DNA of 64,000 nt from positions 1 through 64,000 of the forward strand of contig NZ_JAIZZK010000012.1 in NCBI RefSeq assembly GCF_020443705.1, written 5' to 3'. Position 1 is the first letter of the stretch. The number at the start of each line of letters is the position of its first letter. Made by a program: the position numbers and the translations under genes. This document shows positions 8,042 to 16,319 of the stretch, piece after piece. The notes under the pieces were generated by a model, which had not been told where the DNA came from, did no database searches, and saw only the letters and a list, made by a program, of their open reading frames with translations. This DNA is from Clostridium algoriphilum. Lineage in GTDB: Bacteria > Bacillota > Clostridia > Clostridiales > Clostridiaceae.

Positions 8042-8761
8042 TTACACTACCTCCTTGTACCTCATCAACCTTTGTTTTTATAGCGCTTTCTACAAATTTT
8101 CTATATAACTCTTTATCGTTATCTCTTTTAAAGTAAGAAAGTATATTTTGTGAAATCGTAAATCTATCCTTAATTAATCCTATATATATACTATAACTAC
8201 TCCACTTATACTCTTCTGGTTTATTTACCATATTAGCTCTCACAGTATTCAAATGAATGTATCTACTAGTAGTTAACATCTGTGCATCATTCTCAATAAT
8301 TTCTGTATGATATCTATCTTGATATAAATGACCTATATATTTGTACTTAGTATTAAAAAATCGCGCATAAATACTGTTAACCCTAGCTATAAAAATACCT
8401 ATATGTATGTCATCTGTTTTTATAGTATATGAACATGGTTATCCATTAGTCATCACCTGCGGTGCTGCAATATTAACGACTTCAAAAGGTAATTTATGAT
8501 TACACTGAAGTTCTCTTCTTTGTTATAATATATAACTCACAATTATAAACGTTAGCGACTTTCCTTCTAAAATGTCGTTAAACAGTAACAATATATTTTA
8601 AGTTCACCTTTGAAGTACTCTATTGCACTTTCTAAAAAGCTACAATAAACTTGAAAATCTTCTTCATCCCTAAATATATCATTTCTATAATTACCACGTG
8701 CTGTAATGTGGAAAGAGGCTCCTGGATAACTTTCTCTTTTTTTGTTGGTCATCTTATTCAA
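8025..8761 (-). pseudogene. Broken, diverged second RAYT gene
   Basis: The N-terminal part (8567-8761) carries YPGASFHITARGNYRNDIF; the C-terminal part (8025-8279) carries RYIHLNTVRANMV. Between them a roughly 110-bp insertion and frameshifts split the HUH region, although NHVHI can still be read in another frame near 8440. Identity to the intact RAYT over the last 84 residues is only about two thirds by eye, far less than for the adjacent comM and dprA copies. Confidence 0.85.
8473..8581. mobile_element. Possible small MITE-like insertion in the RAYT relic
   Basis: About 109 bp bounded by inverted TTAACGAC and GTCGTTAA, lying where the RAYT reading frame is interrupted. No coding capacity and no convincing target duplication were seen. 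It could equally be random decay. Confidence 0.25.
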
Positions 8762-8955
8762 CTCCTATAGTACAATTTTTAACATAAATAATTTAATTTA
8801 ATCACAAAAGAGAAAAAAGTAAAATTTTATAATTTCCACTTTTCTATTTTCAACTTTTAAAACTTCCTTCCACCTAGTAATGTCACATTTTTTAATCCTA
8901 ACTACTTCTTAGCCATTATATTTATGTCACTAAACGCGAGCTTCACAACAAAAAA

Positions 8956-8992
8956 ACTACCGAAAATATATATTTCTATAAATTTCAGTAGT
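8956..8992. repeat. REP-like hairpin, copy C
   Basis: ACTAC/GTAGT arms with inner GAAA/TTTC pairing. It is about 195 bp upstream of the RAYT relic, at a place comparable to copy B, and is followed by the repeat module at 9003. Confidence 0.6.
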
Positions 8993-9002
8993 TCCCATAT
9001 AT

Positions 9003-9180
9003 GGCTGTCCCCAAGTTTTTTTGTATCTATTCTTTTATTAGTATTCAACTTTTCAGCCCAACTTCTTCGACCATAAATTCGCATCAGATGATCCCTCTTC
9101 GCCTAGCTTCGCTCACGTTGCTCACTCCCCGTTCACATCCCCCGGGGGATTTTGGCGGACTGCAGGTTCGCCTTGCTACC
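9003..9180. repeat. Dispersed noncoding repeat module, copy 2, with GC-rich palindrome
   Basis: GGCTGTCCCCAAGT, CTTCTTCGACCATAAATTC and GCCTAGCTTCG parallel 5632-5765. The end resembles the dprA-proximal sequence at 2250-2290 and contains the perfect palindrome ATCCCCCGGGGGAT (9137-9150), unusual in such AT-rich DNA. No gene was seen between the RAYT relic and the flippase. Confidence 0.55.
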
Positions 9181-9182
9181 TT

Positions 9183-10601
9183 CTAAGCTTTCATTAGTAT
9201 CTTTACATTTTTAATTGTGTTAGTAATATCTTTTCGCTTTATAGTTAAGTACATTATATAAGCTACAGCATATATCAAAACTACAAACCAAGAATTTATA
9301 AACCATCCTGTTAATATAAAAATTAATGTCATTGTTAATTCTAGAACTACATCTTTATACAAAGAAATTTTAAGGATCTTAGATAAAAACATCTCAGCCA
9401 ATGCACATCTAAATGCCAAAAGAATAACAATCGCTGCTATTGCTAAATTTAAATTTTTAAGTAATATTGTAGTTACAAAAGTAATCATTAAACTTAAGGC
9501 AAGTGCTATTAGATTGATCTTTAGCATCAACTTTTCTTTTCTCAAGGTCTTTAAATATGTATTAATAAGTAAGGACATTTTCCCTTCAAATACACACATT
9601 GGAAAAACCAATGCCATATACATTAAACTATCGGCATATTCTGGTAACCATGCTAACAAGACAACTTTAAGCGGATAATATACAATGAGTGCACCTAACA
9701 ATAGTACCATCAAAAAATCTCTCATCGTAATATATATACTTGGTAGCTTTTTCTCATCAGTCCTTCTTAGAATGGGAAACATAACAATTCCTACAGCATC
9801 TATAAATAACATCATAAGATTAGATATGCTAAGCGTAAGAGAAACTTTTCCAAAGGTTGAAACATTCCATGATCGCTCTACTCCAAATCTCACTACGCCT
9901 ATAATCAACATACTCGCTATATTTGCAAACATTAGCTTTATTCCCACAGTGATATTCTCTATAGTTTCCTTAAAACTAAAATAAAATGTAGAAATCCTAC
10001 AAAAAACAACATCTCTACAGCAATACATGGCACATACCAAAGAAATGAATTTGCCAACTAAATCAGCTACTATAATCAATTTATATTCTCTAACACCGGC
10101 AATCAGTAAAAAAACTGTCAGGCAACAATATAGTATTCTGTCCATCATAGTAATCTGTGCATAATCTTTGATTCGATTTGTCGCCTGTAAAATAAATAAT
10201 GGCATAGCCCGAACACCCGCAATTATCAGACATAATGCTACCATTATTAATATAAATGACCTTTCTTTTTCATTTGTAATGCTCACTGATGTAACCATTA
10301 TTATACTTGCAAGTATTAGCTGGGAAATTATCAACATCCAAAACTGTGAGAAAAACAACCTTTTATCTAAATCATTATATTCATTGCCACCATATCTCAA
10401 GTATATCCCATCATTCCAACCAAACTGGAAGAAACCCACATATGATGAGTAAAATAAATACAGCTGAAAATAGCCATAGTCTTGGACGCCTATTAGTTTT
10501 GGCACTATTATCACAACTAAAGTTGATATTAGTAGTGATGTAATATTTGCCGTTAATGTATATGAAAAGTTCTTTACAAATACTTTTGCTTTACTATTCA
10601 T
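9183..10601 (-). CDS. wzx: Oligosaccharide flippase, Wzx type (cluster B)
   Basis: A 472-residue polytopic membrane protein with about 12-14 predicted spans and the N-terminal pattern of the polysaccharide transporter/MurJ-like superfamily. It would move undecaprenyl-linked repeat units across the membrane before Wzy polymerisation. It is the last gene of cluster B and starts from an ATG with TGGAG 8-9 bp upstream. One of three flippases in the window (also 33459 and 60655), which suggests at least three lipid-linked glycans. Family is confident; substrate unknown. Confidence 0.88.
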   Translation of the reverse strand: MNSKAKVFVKNFSYTLTANITSLLISTLVVIIVPKLIGVQDYGYFQLYLFYSSYVGFFQFGWNDGIYLRYGGNEYNDLDKRLFFSQFWMLIISQLILASIIMVTSVSITNEKERSFILIMVALCLIIAGVRAMPLFILQATNRIKDYAQITMMDRILYCCLTVFLLIAGVREYKLIIVADLVGKFISLVCAMYCCRDVVFCRISTFYFSFKETIENITVGIKLMFANIASMLIIGVVRFGVERSWNVSTFGKVSLTLSISNLMMLFIDAVGIVMFPILRRTDEKKLPSIYITMRDFLMVLLLGALIVYYPLKVVLLAWLPEYADSLMYMALVFPMCVFEGKMSLLINTYLKTLRKEKLMLKINLIALALSLMITFVTTILLKNLNLAIAAIVILLAFRCALAEMFLSKILKISLYKDVVLELTMTLIFILTGWFINSWFVVLIYAVAYIMYLTIKRKDITNTIKNVKILMKA

Positions 10602-10615
10602 TATTCTTACTCCAG

Positions 10616-11248
10616 TCAGTGCAATAAATTTTTCGAAAAAATATTATCTAACATTTGTATATCTAAATTTGTATATAAAAAATCGATATTATTTTTAATT
10701 GTCTCTTCGCTTAAATATTCAAAATTAAATTTCATTAATCGTTTAATAATGTCTTCTGAAAACCTATATTTAATTATTCTTCCATCTGCATAAATAGCAT
10801 ATGGTGGTATATCTTTTACAACTATCGACCCCGCTGCAACTACTACACCTTGTCCAATAGTAACCCCTGATAGTATTAAGCATCTTTCCCCAATCCAAAC
10901 ATCATCTTTCAATACTATTGGCCCTTTTGTTAAAGTATTTTCTTTTAAGCCACATACATGTTTTTTGAATGGATATGTAGATAATGCCTTATACGAATGC
11001 TCCCCACCTAACACAAATTTAACTTCCCCACCTATAGAACAATACGACCCAATAGTTAATTTTTCATCAGGATTACCATATGTGCTTATTTGTAAAGCCC
11101 CATATGTCTTTTTTCCTACAGATACTTTTCCAATCGGAAAAATATTTCTAACAATCGTATCATTGTGGCTATTTATTTTTCTCCAGGTTATTTTATATAT
11201 TTCTAATTTAATAACATTCTTAAGCTTTCGAAATGCTGTTTTAATCAT
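10616..11248 (-). CDS. Hexapeptide-repeat O-acetyltransferase (CatB/VatD-like)
   Basis: 210 residues with left-handed beta-helix repeats through about 55-150 (for example KLTIGSYCSIGG, DDVWIGERCLILSGVTIGQG) and the C-terminal tail of xenobiotic/O-antigen acetyltransferases (PPYAIYADGRIIKYRFSEDI). The likely catalytic His lies in GGEHSY. It probably acetylates a sugar of the cluster B repeat using acetyl-CoA. A perfect AAAGGAGG site lies 6 bp before the ATG; that site is inside the 3' end of the rfbD relic, whose TAA overlaps this start. It precedes the flippase by 14 bp. Confidence 0.88.
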   Translation of the reverse strand: MIKTAFRKLKNVIKLEIYKITWRKINSHNDTIVRNIFPIGKVSVGKKTYGALQISTYGNPDEKLTIGSYCSIGGEVKFVLGGEHSYKALSTYPFKKHVCGLKENTLTKGPIVLKDDVWIGERCLILSGVTIGQGVVVAAGSIVVKDIPPYAIYADGRIIKYRFSEDIIKRLMKFNFEYLSEETIKNNIDFLYTNLDIQMLDNIFSKNLLH

Positions 11249-11783
11249 TTGACACCTCCTTTAAATACATCATAAATATCTCCTTCCATAAATCTAATCT
11301 CTCATACTCGGTTTTATCAAGCTTTACTTAAATAATTTCGAATTAAGCGGCCTCTTAGCTCTAGTGGAATAATCAGATTTTGATATTAAGTTTACTCTAA
11401 TGTTTATACACGCTTGTTTTAATATTTTCATAGCAAACTCATACCAACTGCAATATACTTCATTTACTTCATGATAGATTCCATGCTTTGTGGTTTAAAA
11501 CATATCAAAATTAGGACTTACAAATCAGATGTGTATTTTACGGCACCCATATGGTCATTCATACACTTACTTTTTTTATCTGCTACAGTATATGCATCGC
11601 AAAGTACTAGCACATCCAACTTACTTTTTATGATATATACTTTGTTCTTTTCTTTGTCAGTTCTGTCAAAATCATTTATTCCAACATTTACGTTTTCTAT
11701 GTCAAGTGTATTGAACCTTTTTTCAACATCATAGCCCAACTGACCTCCCATTGGTTACAAGAACCTTGAAATAAAATTCCCTT
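11241..11783 (-). pseudogene. rfbD: Relic of rfbD (dTDP-4-dehydrorhamnose reductase)
   Basis: The N-terminal part (11518-11783) reads KVLVTN, a frameshift, then GGQLGYDVEKRFNTLDIENV and DFDRTDKE, a typical RfbD Rossmann start. The C-terminal part (11241-11480) reads CSWYEFAMKILKQACIN, AKRPLNSKL and YERLDLWKEIF in shifting frames. The middle, with the YxxxK catalytic site, is missing. The relic occupies the 600-bp gap between the GT2 gene and the acetyltransferase. An intact rfbD lies at 26835, so rhamnose genes were probably once part of this cluster. Confidence 0.8.
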
Positions 11784-11863
11784 CTCTATAATTTAATTGC
11801 AATCCGTTCAAATCCTTATAAAAATTTAATTTCTATCTACTATAATTATTCCTTTCATAATTA

Positions 11864-12754
11864 TTATCTCTTCCTTACATTTTTTATTAGTTTTTTAGTA
11901 ACTGATATTAGTTCTGTTTCAAAATATATTAGAATATTAAAGCATCTTATTAAAATTTCTTGACGCTTATTGATTTTCATATAATTTTTCATATAACACA
12001 TTTTGCTTGATAAAAGTATTTTTTTAGTCTTATCAAACGATTTATAAGTCTTACTTATACTTGTTGAATGGTAATGTGTATAGCTTTTATTTAACAATAA
12101 AACTGTATCAAATCCAGCTTCCCTTAATTTATGTGCTAGTACTGTCTCCTCACAGTACAAAAAAATATTTTCATCATACATTCCGTAACTCACCATAACT
12201 TTTGCATCTACCATAAGCAAGGAACCAGGGACTATATCTACTTTACTGTATTTTTCACCTTTAAAATACTTATTAGTGTATATCATTTTTGAACCAAATA
12301 TATTATAATACAAACTACTGCCTTTTAGCACATAATCAACAAGGTGTGGCATTCTCCATGCTATAGTCTTTGATACCTTTCCACTAGAATCTTTCATAAC
12401 TGGTGCCGTTATAGCAACATTTTCATTAAATAAGATGGTCTCTTTCAACTCATTCACACATTCTTCAGTAAATTCAACATCCGGATTAGCAATTAGAATA
12501 TGTGTGGCTTCTAATTCCTCATATGAATATAATATTCCAACATTGTTTCCATATCCGTACCCTCCATTTTGGGGAGACAAAATGACATAAACCGTGCTTG
12601 TCTCGTACTGTTTCAAAATTTCATATGAGTCATCTGTCGATTTATTGTCTACAATCACGATGTAGTCAATACTATTATATTCTCTGATTTTTGATACTAA
12701 TTTAGCTGTTGTTTGACTATCATTATAATTTAATATTACACAAGAAGTTATCAT
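11864..12754 (-). CDS. Family 2 glycosyltransferase (rhamnosyltransferase-like)
   Basis: About 296 residues with a GT2 (GT-A) fold. The start MITSCVILNYND, the metal-site region NPDVEF and the later GSLLMVDAKVM with YCEETVLAHKLREAGF match the WbbL/rhamnosyltransferase-like subgroup. ATG at 12754 is preferred over an upstream TTG because AAGGA lies 12 bp before it and the conserved fold begins there. It would transfer a sugar onto a lipid-linked intermediate at the inner membrane face. Its neighbours on both sides are gene relics (rfbD and a GT4), so it may be a survivor of a rearranged region. Confidence 0.87.
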   Translation of the reverse strand: MITSCVILNYNDSQTTAKLVSKIREYNSIDYIVIVDNKSTDDSYEILKQYETSTVYVILSPQNGGYGYGNNVGILYSYEELEATHILIANPDVEFTEECVNELKETILFNENVAITAPVMKDSSGKVSKTIAWRMPHLVDYVLKGSSLYYNIFGSKMIYTNKYFKGEKYSKVDIVPGSLLMVDAKVMVSYGMYDENIFLYCEETVLAHKLREAGFDTVLLLNKSYTHYHSTSISKTYKSFDKTKKILLSSKMCYMKNYMKINKRQEILIRCFNILIYFETELISVTKKLIKNVRKR

Positions 12755-12759
12755 ATTTA

Positions 12760-12922
12760 TAACCATTCCTTTCGATTTGCACAAAACACAAAACGGAATA
12801 AAAATTGTGAGGTGGTGACGTTGTTTGGCATTTGTAATTTTTCAATTACATCTCCAATGTATCTGCCCCCTGCAAAATAATAAGGGTAATATCCTCCTAA
12901 TAAAAAACTGTATTTTTCATTT
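12760..12922 (-). pseudogene. N-terminal relic of a GT4 glycosyltransferase
   Basis: Allowing one frameshift, the minus strand reads MKNTVFF then LLGGYYPYYFAGGRYIGDVI and EKLQMPNNVT. This resembles the N-terminal donor-fold start of GT4 enzymes (LxGGYYPxYSAxGxxxxxIIEEL). It begins right after the Fe-S protein gene, with a GAGGTTG site before its ATG, and ends at the start of the GT2 gene. About 85 percent of a normal GT4 is gone. Confidence 0.5.
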
Positions 12923-12928
12923 TCAACC

Positions 12929-14122
12929 TCAATTATTATTCATAATTTTTTTGAGTTTAATTTTTATAGTGTATGGGATAGACCTTTTGAAGGCAGGGAT
13001 AATTCTTTTGAGTTTACAATATTTTTTTGCAGTTAATTCAAACCCATTCTTGTTAGTCTCTTTATAAATATAATCTCGCGATATCGGTCTTGGTGTTGGT
13101 TTATTTAAATTTCCATTTGTCTCAAGAGCGTTCTTCATTGTAGAAGGAACACTATCGATATAATCATTTACTTTATTAAACCAAAGTAAAGCTTTTTCCG
13201 AATTCACTAGCAGCAGTGAAACTCCATTCGGTGGATAAAAATCATCATGGAATTTTTCTATCCTCCAATAATCAGCAACTGTAAAATCTCCTTCTCTTTG
13301 TTGTGATGAATATTTACATGAATAACAACTTTCTCTATAGATATTTCCTTGAACATAATAATAATTCATAAAATAGTCTGTAAACGGGGTTAGCTGTTTA
13401 TTGTACTCACGATTTTTCTTTACATAACTGTATGATCCAAAACTTCCCCAGCCATGCTTTCTTTTATCTCTGAATTTATATTTTTTTATCTTTCCCGACT
13501 TTTTTTCTTCCAAATACCCTATGTACTTTTTAAAGAAATCATTACTTGGTACTCCGTGACAAACCAAATCAACTGTAATCAAGTTATTAAAATCATGATT
13601 AAGATAAGACTTAAGCCCCGCAATTTGGCAAGGCGTACCTGAATATAAAACCATTCTTCCGGTTATCAAAATAGTTTTTGTTTTTATATATGTTGTATTT
13701 ACATCGCTTTGAATATACTTTGAACCTCTTAAAATATCTAATTGTGAAATATTATCAACAAAAACATGAGAAGCATTCATTTGCTCATCAAGCATGCAAC
13801 CCACAACTACTCCTCCAACGTTTAATACATTCTCAGCAAGCGCAGAAAACATTCCACCAGACGAACTTTTTTTTAATGTTATATCATCTTTATTTTTTAC
13901 CGCATAGACAAGGGGTTCTTCAAGTTTTTTATTATCTCTTGTATTCTTATAAATTGGACAGCGTTGTTTACATATACCACAGTCACTACAAAGCGATTGA
14001 TTAATTATAGGGTATAAAAAACCTTCCTCATCGTTTTCCATACTAATACTTTTTCTAGGGCATACTAAAGAACATGTACCACAACCACTGCAGTTCTTCT
14101 TAAAATCATATGTGTGTATCAT
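12929..14122 (-). CDS. Coenzyme F420 hydrogenase/dehydrogenase beta-subunit family Fe-S protein
   Basis: 397 residues. Two ferredoxin-type cysteine sets at the N-terminus (CSGCGTCSLVC, CSDCGICKQRC) should bind two [4Fe-4S] clusters. The FrhB N- and C-terminal domains follow, with SSSGGMFSALAE, SGTPCQIAGL and a later Cys pair CYSCKYS. Clostridia do not generally use F420. In polysaccharide loci this family is a constant neighbour of pyruvyltransferases, as here (next gene upstream), and its reaction is unknown; a flavin-dependent sugar or pyruvyl redox step is a guess. A second such pair is at 47457-49869. Start ATG with TTGGAGG. Confidence 0.88.
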   Translation of the reverse strand: MIHTYDFKKNCSGCGTCSLVCPRKSISMENDEEGFLYPIINQSLCSDCGICKQRCPIYKNTRDNKKLEEPLVYAVKNKDDITLKKSSSGGMFSALAENVLNVGGVVVGCMLDEQMNASHVFVDNISQLDILRGSKYIQSDVNTTYIKTKTILITGRMVLYSGTPCQIAGLKSYLNHDFNNLITVDLVCHGVPSNDFFKKYIGYLEEKKSGKIKKYKFRDKRKHGWGSFGSYSYVKKNREYNKQLTPFTDYFMNYYYVQGNIYRESCYSCKYSSQQREGDFTVADYWRIEKFHDDFYPPNGVSLLLVNSEKALLWFNKVNDYIDSVPSTMKNALETNGNLNKPTPRPISRDYIYKETNKNGFELTAKKYCKLKRIIPAFKRSIPYTIKIKLKKIMNNN

Positions 14123-14234
14123 TGTCTTCTAACCTCCAATTTAAATGGTTTCTTTATTTGCACACTAATACCTCTTTCCCTTATAAATACGTCCAAAATC
14201 TAGTATCTCATATATATTCAATGTAATGCGAGAA

Positions 14235-15296
14235 CTATTTGTTATCTTCAAAATATTCTAACGTTTCTTTCAAATAATTCTTAGATGATTCAATAATCGG
14301 TTTTAATCTTACATTTACTTCTTTAAAATTAATTAATTCTAAATTTTTCAAATCAATTTTACTTTGAATAACCCTATCTTCTAAGCCAGCTACTTCAAGT
14401 ATATTTTCTATTCGTAAAGAATTTTTTTTAGGCACTATTACATAAAACTGTTTATTCAAGATAATCGCTAAAGAAACTCCGTGAAAAGAACTAGTCAAAA
14501 ATAATTCTGAGTGATAAATCAAATTTATAAAGTCAACAGGACCAGCATTTCTATCAAACATATCGCAATAGCATTTCTTTTTTAGTCCGCCTATTGCTAT
14601 AACCCTAAGATTTTCTTTTTGGGAAATTTCTTTTGCCCAATCATCTAACAGATCATCTTGATTCACAGCATAAATTAAAATGTATCTCCCATACGTGTTT
14701 GCTTTCGTTTCTTCCAGATAATATTCCTTTGGAAAAAGAAATACAGGATCTAGAGTAAACTTTGTATTTATAAGACCAGCTTTAATTAATTGCTCCGCGC
14801 TTGCCTTTTCACGTACTGATATATACTTATATGATTTAATTCGTTCTTTAAGTTTTCCTACTGCATATTCGTTTAATTTTGTTCCCAAACTAGATGAATA
14901 CGTCATCTTATTTACTGAGTTTGTGAATTCAAGATAATACGCGGGGTCATTCCCACGCGGTAGATTAATATTCCATACTTGGTCGCTCCCAAGTAAATAA
15001 ACATCTGCTTCTGGTGTCATCTTGGACAACTCTTTAAAAGTTGTATATTCCCGAGTCCTCTTACTGTGCTTTTTAAAATAGGTTTCAAATTTTTTGTCTC
15101 TAATTATGTAATTCCATATAAAAACTGTATTCACTAATAACCAGCGTATATTCCCAATAAGATTTCTATCGTTAGGATTGTAATCTATTAATTCTACATC
15201 ATAACCAAGTGATTCTATGTATTCATTTAATGCACAACTCTGTAAAGTTGACCCATAATTATTAATATTATGAATCGTTAATATTAAAATTTTCAT
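14235..15296 (-). CDS. Polysaccharide pyruvyltransferase family protein
   Basis: 353 residues of the CsaB/WcaK family. N-terminal MKILILTIHNINNYGSTLQS, then LLGSDQVWNIN, YSSSLG, and the C-terminal TSSFHGVSLAIIL with the conserved SSFHG histidine. The family transfers pyruvate from phosphoenolpyruvate as a ketal onto a glycan sugar, giving it a negative charge. ATG at 15296 is chosen because AAGGAG lies 7 bp upstream; the in-frame start 24 bp earlier has no site. It is followed by the F420-beta-like gene. Some members act as other PEP-dependent modifiers, so the exact target is open. Confidence 0.88.
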   Translation of the reverse strand: MKILILTIHNINNYGSTLQSCALNEYIESLGYDVELIDYNPNDRNLIGNIRWLLVNTVFIWNYIIRDKKFETYFKKHSKRTREYTTFKELSKMTPEADVYLLGSDQVWNINLPRGNDPAYYLEFTNSVNKMTYSSSLGTKLNEYAVGKLKERIKSYKYISVREKASAEQLIKAGLINTKFTLDPVFLFPKEYYLEETKANTYGRYILIYAVNQDDLLDDWAKEISQKENLRVIAIGGLKKKCYCDMFDRNAGPVDFINLIYHSELFLTSSFHGVSLAIILNKQFYVIVPKKNSLRIENILEVAGLEDRVIQSKIDLKNLELINFKEVNVRLKPIIESSKNYLKETLEYFEDNK

Positions 15297-15321
15297 TGCT
15301 TCACTCCTTTTTTCCTTCATA

Positions 15322-16305
15322 TCAGCTTTTCATCTTTTTCTTTCTATAAAATAATTGCTTTAGAGCACCATTTTTCACTCTTTTTACTATACCTTGTGCT
15401 CTTGTTATATGCCAATCAACATAAACCCATTTTAATTTTCCCCATTCATCTAGTTGCGTCTTTGTAATATTTTGGGTATTATCAATAAATTGATTAGGAA
15501 TAACAACAAACCCCTTAATTAGTTCTTTTGTATTATCTATCATTTTTCTTTTTTGCAGGTGCAAGTATGCAATTTCTTTCTCTTTTATTTCCTCTTCATT
15601 ATAATAAACACAATTTAATTCTCCGTCTTTCCATCTAAAAGTGATAGTAGAATAACTGTTTTGTTTTCCAGCTAATTCAAATTCAAACTTATTCACTTTA
15701 ATATCAGCAAAATCAATTTTGTCATAATTCTTAATACCTTCTTTTTCTGCTATCCAACTTATACCCATTCCAAACTTACTATCCCCCCACTCATCGTATC
15801 CGCAAGCATGTTGTGTAGAAAAAGCTTCTTTATATGTATAAGCTTGCTTGTAATAATGCTCTTTTAGGAATAAGTTATTCATTTTTTCATTGTTCTTATA
15901 AAGTGTTAAATGACCTCTCGAATATATCCTTTCATAGCTATTAAGCACTTCCCCTATCAAAAACTTTCTTAGATTTCCCCAAATTATATCACCATCACAA
16001 TGTCCCCAAAAATCATACCCTTCAATTATCTCATTAAAAATCAAACCATAGGCCGGTTTATAATCGCATAATTTATAAGGCGAATCCAAGGTAATAATAA
16101 AGTTAAAAAGCGACTGTATTTTTTTCTTCACATCTTCAAAACTCATTGGTACTACATGAACATTAGGGGGGTAGTTTAATTCTGTTTTAATATCCGTAAT
16201 TATATAAAAATCAATACTTGGATTATACCCCGCTGAGAAAAGCCACAGGTTAAAGTAATTCGGATATGCTCCAAAATACGGAATAATAATAGCTATTTTT
16301 TCCAT
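15322..16305 (-). CDS. DUF6625-like putative glycosyltransferase
   Basis: About 327 residues. It starts MEKIAIIIPYFGAYPNYFNLW, resembling a GT-A entry, and has a DxD-like CDGDIIWGNL that suggests nucleotide-sugar binding. I associate this pattern with the DUF6625 family found in capsule clusters; this is from memory. ATG at 16305 has TTGGAG 8 bp upstream. It lies between the Wzy polymerase, whose stop it overlaps, and the pyruvyltransferase, all tightly packed. It may add a sugar to the repeat unit; activity is not established. Confidence 0.75.
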   Translation of the reverse strand: MEKIAIIIPYFGAYPNYFNLWLFSAGYNPSIDFYIITDIKTELNYPPNVHVVPMSFEDVKKKIQSLFNFIITLDSPYKLCDYKPAYGLIFNEIIEGYDFWGHCDGDIIWGNLRKFLIGEVLNSYERIYSRGHLTLYKNNEKMNNLFLKEHYYKQAYTYKEAFSTQHACGYDEWGDSKFGMGISWIAEKEGIKNYDKIDFADIKVNKFEFELAGKQNSYSTITFRWKDGELNCVYYNEEEIKEKEIAYLHLQKRKMIDNTKELIKGFVVIPNQFIDNTQNITKTQLDEWGKLKWVYVDWHITRAQGIVKRVKNGALKQLFYRKKKMKS

Positions 16306-16319
16306 GTCAAAAACTCCAA

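Larger units (their letters stand above)
6045..8780. repeat. Duplicated block, copy 2 (decayed)
   Basis: Begins at GGTGTATAGAC and parallels copy 1 at an offset of 4177 bp. It carries an intact small gene but broken dprA, comM and RAYT genes. The comM and dprA parts are nearly identical to copy 1, whereas the RAYT part is much more diverged. Confidence 0.85.

Noticed and set aside
12929-14122. True coenzyme F420 metabolism
   Set aside because: No F420 biosynthesis or hydrogenase genes are near, and the family name is historical; the pyruvyltransferase partner and glycan context point elsewhere.
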